Made by a program: the position numbers and the translations under genes
Notes under the pieces: generated by a model
What the model was told of the DNA's origin: nothing
Databases searched by the model: none
Seen by the model: only the letters and a program-made list of their open reading frames with translations
In this document: positions 59,801 through 64,000 of the stretch, piece after piece
How the letters are laid out: each line of letters begins with the position of its first letter
How positions within the stretch are numbered: position 1 is the first letter of the stretch
Assembly (NCBI RefSeq): GCF_963082655.1
Contig: NC_081556.1
Coordinates: forward strand, 150,180,001-150,244,000
Source of the DNA: Stomoxys calcitrans
Taxonomy: Eukaryota; Arthropoda; Insecta; Diptera; Muscidae
Length of the DNA stretch: 64,000 nucleotides
Direction: 5' to 3'

Positions 59801-61690
59801 AAATTTTGACAAAATTTTCTATAGAAATAAAATTTTGACAAAATTTTCTATAGAAATAAAATTTTGACAAAATTTTCTATAGAAATAAAATTTTGACAAA
59901 ATTTTCTATAGAAATAAAATTTTGACAAAATTTTCTATAGAAATAAAATTTTGACAAAATTTTCTATAGAAATAAAATTTTGACAAAATTTTCTATAGAA
60001 ATAAAATTTTGACAAAATTTTCTATAGAAATAAAATTTTGACAAAATTTTCTATAGAAATAAAATTTTGACAAAATTTTCTATAGAAATAAAATTTTGAC
60101 AAAATTTTCTATAGAAATAAAATTTTGACAAAATTTTCTATAGAAATAAAATTTTGACAAAATTTTCTATAGAAATAAAATTTTGACAAAATTTTCTATA
60201 GAAATAAAATTTTGACAAAATTTTCTATAGAAATAAAATTTTGACAAAATTTTCTATAGAAATAAAATTTTGACACAATTTTCTATAGAAATAAAATTTT
60301 GACAAAATTTTCTATAGAAATAAAATTTTGACAAAATTTTCTATAGAAATAAAATTTTGACAAAATTTTCTATAGAAATAAAATTTTGACAAAATTTTCT
60401 ATAGAAATAAAATTTTGACAAAATTTTCTATAGAAATAAAATTTTGACAAAATTTTCTATAGAAATAAAATTTTGACAAAATTTTCTATAGAAATAAAAT
60501 TTTGACAAAATTTTCTATAGAAATAAAATTTTGACGAAATAAAATTTTGACAAAATTTTCTATAGGAATAAAATTTTGACAAAATTTTCTATAGAAATAA
60601 AATTTTGACAAAATTTTCTATAGAAATAAAATTTTTACAAAATTTTCTATAGAAATAAAATTTTGACAAAATTTTCTATAGAAATAAAATTTTGACAAAA
60701 TTTTCTATAGAAATAAAATTTTGACAAAATTTTCTATAGAAATAAAATTTTGACAAAATTTTCTATAGAAATAAAATTTTGACAAAATTTTCTATAGAAA
60801 TAAAATTTTGACAAAATTTTCTATAGAAATAAAATTTTGACAAAATTTTCTATAGAAATAAAATTTTGACAAAATTTTCTATAGAAATAAAATTTTGACA
60901 AAATTTTCTATAGAAAAAAATTTTGACAAAATTTTCTATAGAAAAAAATTTTGACAAAATTTTCTATAAAAAAAAAATTATGATAAAATTTTCTATAGAA
61001 ATAAAATTTTGACAAATTTTCTATAGAAATAAAATTTTGACACAATTTTCTATAGAAATAAAATTTTGACGAAATAAAATTTTGACAAAATTTTCTATAG
61101 GAATAAAATTTTGACAAAATTTTCTATAGAAATAAAATTTTGACAAAATTTTCTATAGAAATAAAATTTTTACAAAATTTTCTATAGAAATAAAATTTTG
61201 ACAAAATTTTCTATAGAAATAAAATTTTGACAAAATTTTCTATAGAAATAAAATTTTGACAAAATTTTCTATAGAAATAAAATTTTGACAAAATTTTCTA
61301 TAGAAATAAAATTTTGACAAAATTTTCTATAGAAATAAAATTTTGACAAAATTTTCTATAGAAATAAAATTTTGACAAAATTTTCTATAGAAATAAAATT
61401 TTGACAAAATTTTCTATAGAAATAAAATTTTGACAAAATTTTCTATAGAAATAAAATTTTGACAAAATTTTCTATAGAAAAAAATTTTGACAAAATTTTC
61501 TATAGAAAAAAATTTTGACAAAATTTTCTATAAAAAAAAAATTATGATAAAATTTTCTATAGAAATAAAATTTTGACAAATTTTCTATAGAAATAAAATT
61601 TTGACACAATTTTCTATAGAAATAAAATTTTGGCACAATTTTCTATAGAAATAAAACTTTAACAAAATTTTCTGTAAAAGTAAAATTTTC
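56896..61690 (+). repeat. 29-bp satellite array, ~4.8 kb, with higher-order repeats
   Basis: About 160 units of a 29-bp monomer made of AAAATTTTGAC, AAAATTTTC and TATAGAAAT; it contains two AAAATTTT palindromes and a CTATAG palindrome. Most units are identical. Marker variants (GACGAAATAAAA; TATAGGAAT; TTATGATAAAA; AATTTAAAATTTC) recur at fixed distances, revealing 535-bp and 2,136-bp higher-order units. The frames 58772-58981 and 60908-61117 are identical for that reason and are not genes. The left edge abuts the LINE remnant; the right edge decays by 61690. Confidence 0.96.
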
Positions 61691-64000
61691 ACCTTATTTT
61701 CCAAAACAATTGGAATTTTTTCATAAAATTTTTCTTCGGTTTTTTTAATCTCCCCAATTTAATTCTCATGCATATAACCATTTCCACACAATTAAGTTAG
61801 AAAACATTTTATTTTTAATTTCTATTTTGGTAAAATTAAATTTAGTCATTTTTTATGTTTTTACTATAAATTGCATTACTAAACGCCAGGTATTTGTAAA
61901 CAAACAACAACAGCAGTAAAAGAAGGAAAAGAAGCATTAAACTGGGCAAAGAAACAATTGCGCGACGATTAAATACCGTCATTACTGAAACTGAAGTCAT
62001 GCATCAAAAACGCGTCGCCAGCATAGAGTCATATTGTTGTTGTGACAAGTAGTCATGACAGCAATCGCAAGGGGCTTAAGCGTACCAGCACTAACAGCAA
62101 CAGCAGCACCTTAGAGACAGACAGACAGCCATCAAGCGGCTGCTGATGATGGTTGGTTGTTTGGTGGCAGGCAGTCTCTATGACTTTTGCGCACGCGTGC
62201 CCATTTTCTTAACACCACCACCATTGCAAGCAGCTCAACTCAACTCAGCTTAGCTCAGTGCAGTGAAAGTGAAAATTGCTAAATTACAAAATAGCCAACC
62301 ACTAACTAAATGAATGGAATCGAACTAAAAGAAGACTGGGATAACTATTGGAACCAACACCAACATTTGCCAGCGATTTCATTTCAAATGCCTTACAACA
62401 ACAGACTGAAAAAAGCCTACAAGTCTAACAAATGTTGCGAATAGTTTTAATTTTTTTTCTTTCTTTTTGGCTTGACTTCCAAGACAGGTTTCATTAAATT
62501 AAGAAACCTGGTTAAGATTTATCGTTGGCAATATATTGTTTTTGGAGGATTTAATTTCGAATCACCAGCATTGCCACCTAAGCCGTTGGCCATTTTTCCA
62601 CATTTCCACATGGATGATGGATTTTCTTTTAGTTGGGTTTGGTGTGGTACACACCAAACAGTAGCCAACCCCAATGTTAACTACCACTTCCCATTTATAT
62701 GTATGGACAATCAACTTTTAAAAGAAAAATTCTAAACAAAATCCATTTGTTCTTGATTCTCTTTTCATTGAAATTGGTCAGCCATCAACAGAGCAAACAG
62801 GCCTGCACTCAGGTTAGAAGGCTAACTGGCTTAATCCTGCCATTTGTTGGAACACTTGACTTTGTGCCACATTTTTTGTTTTGACCAGTAGAGTTTGGAA
62901 GAATGCTTGAAATCCTGTTTTTCGTTAATCACTTTTAAGCTTCCTAACCTCCCTGACTGCTGCAGATGTATGTATCTCTTTGTGTTGATGCATGTTCTGA
63001 CTCTCAGTCTAATTCTGGTTATTGGATTACCTGTCACAGGAAATGTTAACCTGGTTTACATGTCCATGGCAGTATTAGCCTGTTTCGGCTTGGCCTAATA
63101 TTTGTGCAGTCAATTAAGAAATAGTTTTATTTCTGATTTGAACTAAACTTTCAAAAAGGAATGACATTGATTGCTGCATGCCGCATGGTACGAATTTGGA
63201 TCAAAATCTGGGAAACTAGTTTCAAATCAAAGAGTTATTACTTTGGGGAAAAGATAAAACAGCCAAATTAAACCAAAACTGGTCGTGATTTTCTCGTGAG
63301 CCGTGAGTTCGTTGTTAGCCGTGCGTGAATCAAGTCGTGAGTCAATATAAAAAACGTTTTGCGCTAACTGCAAATCTTTAATCGGAACCATGCCAACCTG
63401 TCCATGAATTTGAGGGGACCTCTCAGAAATACCTTTGCAAGACAACATAAGCGGAAAAGAAAATGAAGAGCCTTCGCCCTTCCAGGCTCAGATAGGAACA
63501 CATCAATTATTGGGTTGTCTCATCCTCATCAATCGTCCCATCCTCTACTAGAATCGTTATGCGGAATTCATGTGCGAGCTGCTTTCCAGCCTTGGGCGCC
63601 GTACCCGGTTATGTCTTTTGTTTAAATACTCAGTGGTCTCTTGGCAAAAGCCAGTATTCACTAATAGAAGGTTAAGTCATTTAGAAAACCCTAAAGTGAA
63701 AAGACCCCATGAACATCATTAAGATTGTCAAAATTTGCCTATTGTGAATGTTAACAAATGTCAGTAAATCCATGCATAATTTTTCTTTTTATTTCACATA
63801 TTTTCCAAATACGACTTGAAATATTTCAATTTTATGTATTGATATGGACAAACGCACATTGCAAGCAAGAAAAACATTACCAATGACAAGTTTGACAAGC
63901 TTAATGACGAAAATTCAAAAATTTTAATGTCTGCTGATTGCTTGGTTTAACTCTGTTAAATGAACCCTGGGCAAAACCAAGCATATCGTCTAACCCCAAC
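61691..64000. other. low-copy DNA, no supported gene
   Basis: More balanced composition, with CAACAACAACAG-type patches (61905-62110) and CAGCTCAACTCAACTCAGCT (62230). The frames at 62472, 62699, 62831, 62895 and 63227 have no recognizable domain. It might be an intron or gene flank, but I cannot show it. Confidence 0.45.

Noticed and set aside
56896..61690. CRISPR-like look of regular 29-bp repeats
   Set aside because: Repeats are contiguous with no unique spacers, no cas genes, and the sequence is an animal genome.
63513..63530. Third mariner-type TIR (TTGGGTTGTC)
   Set aside because: Only the first 9 bases match; no second end and no continuing similarity.

Overview
The window looks like non-coding genomic DNA (intergenic or intronic) from a higher fly, probably a calyptrate/muscid such as Stomoxys or Musca. 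Three things point there: animal-type mariner and DD41D Tc1/mariner elements, non-LTR retrotransposons plus a tRNA-derived SINE, and very abundant AT-rich dispersed repeats of a kind I associate with muscid genomes. The species call is inference. I found no convincing host protein-coding exon, rRNA, functional tRNA, operon, CRISPR array or prokaryotic feature. Almost every open frame here is an accident of repeats or a decayed transposon gene.

Layout. 1-8.5 kb: a 241-bp mariner MITE, a decayed DD41D element (819-1539), a ~2-kb array of dispersed repeat family A, one family B element (4961-6402), AT-rich filler and a second MITE. 8.5-16 kb: SINE pieces, a 2-kb block of repeat family C, a solo arm of a DD41D element, family A in two opposing orientations, then a reversed family B element carrying two nested insertions: a SINE with a 12-bp target duplication and a 607-bp foldback-like DD41D element. 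18-20 kb: an internally deleted mariner fused to a 5'-truncated SINE, then the 3' end of a LINE. 21-25 kb: family A, a tandemly triplicated SINE, and families C and B. 26.6-30.5 kb: a 3.9-kb degenerate 16-bp minisatellite. 30-48 kb: mostly low-copy, AT-rich DNA with short repeats, an AAAAT/TTTTA inverted pair, small minisatellites and 29-bp-periodic AT arrays. 48.35-51.15 kb: a 2.8-kb hexanucleotide array in three phased blocks. 52.2-54.4 kb: a recent 801-bp tandem duplication ending inside another 607-bp DD41D element. 54.8-56.9 kb: a wrecked LINE interrupted by a SINE head and a 13-bp minisatellite. 56.9-61.7 kb: a ~4.8-kb array of a 29-bp unit with nested 535-bp and 2,136-bp higher-order repeats. 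61.7-64 kb: low-copy DNA.

How the parts work together. There are no pathways here; what can be read is the history of the repeats. The mariner fragment at 18190 shares its terminal ~85 bp with both MITEs, so it belongs to the family that produced them. The two 607-bp DD41D copies are almost identical and carry 195-bp terminal inverted repeats that contain the transposase start codon, which suggests they arose by inverted duplication of the element's 5' end. The SINE and LINE remnants are compatible with LINE-driven SINE spread, but I see no shared 3' tail linking this SINE to the LINE pieces present. Base-level statements are by-eye readings; identity percentages and copy counts were not computed.
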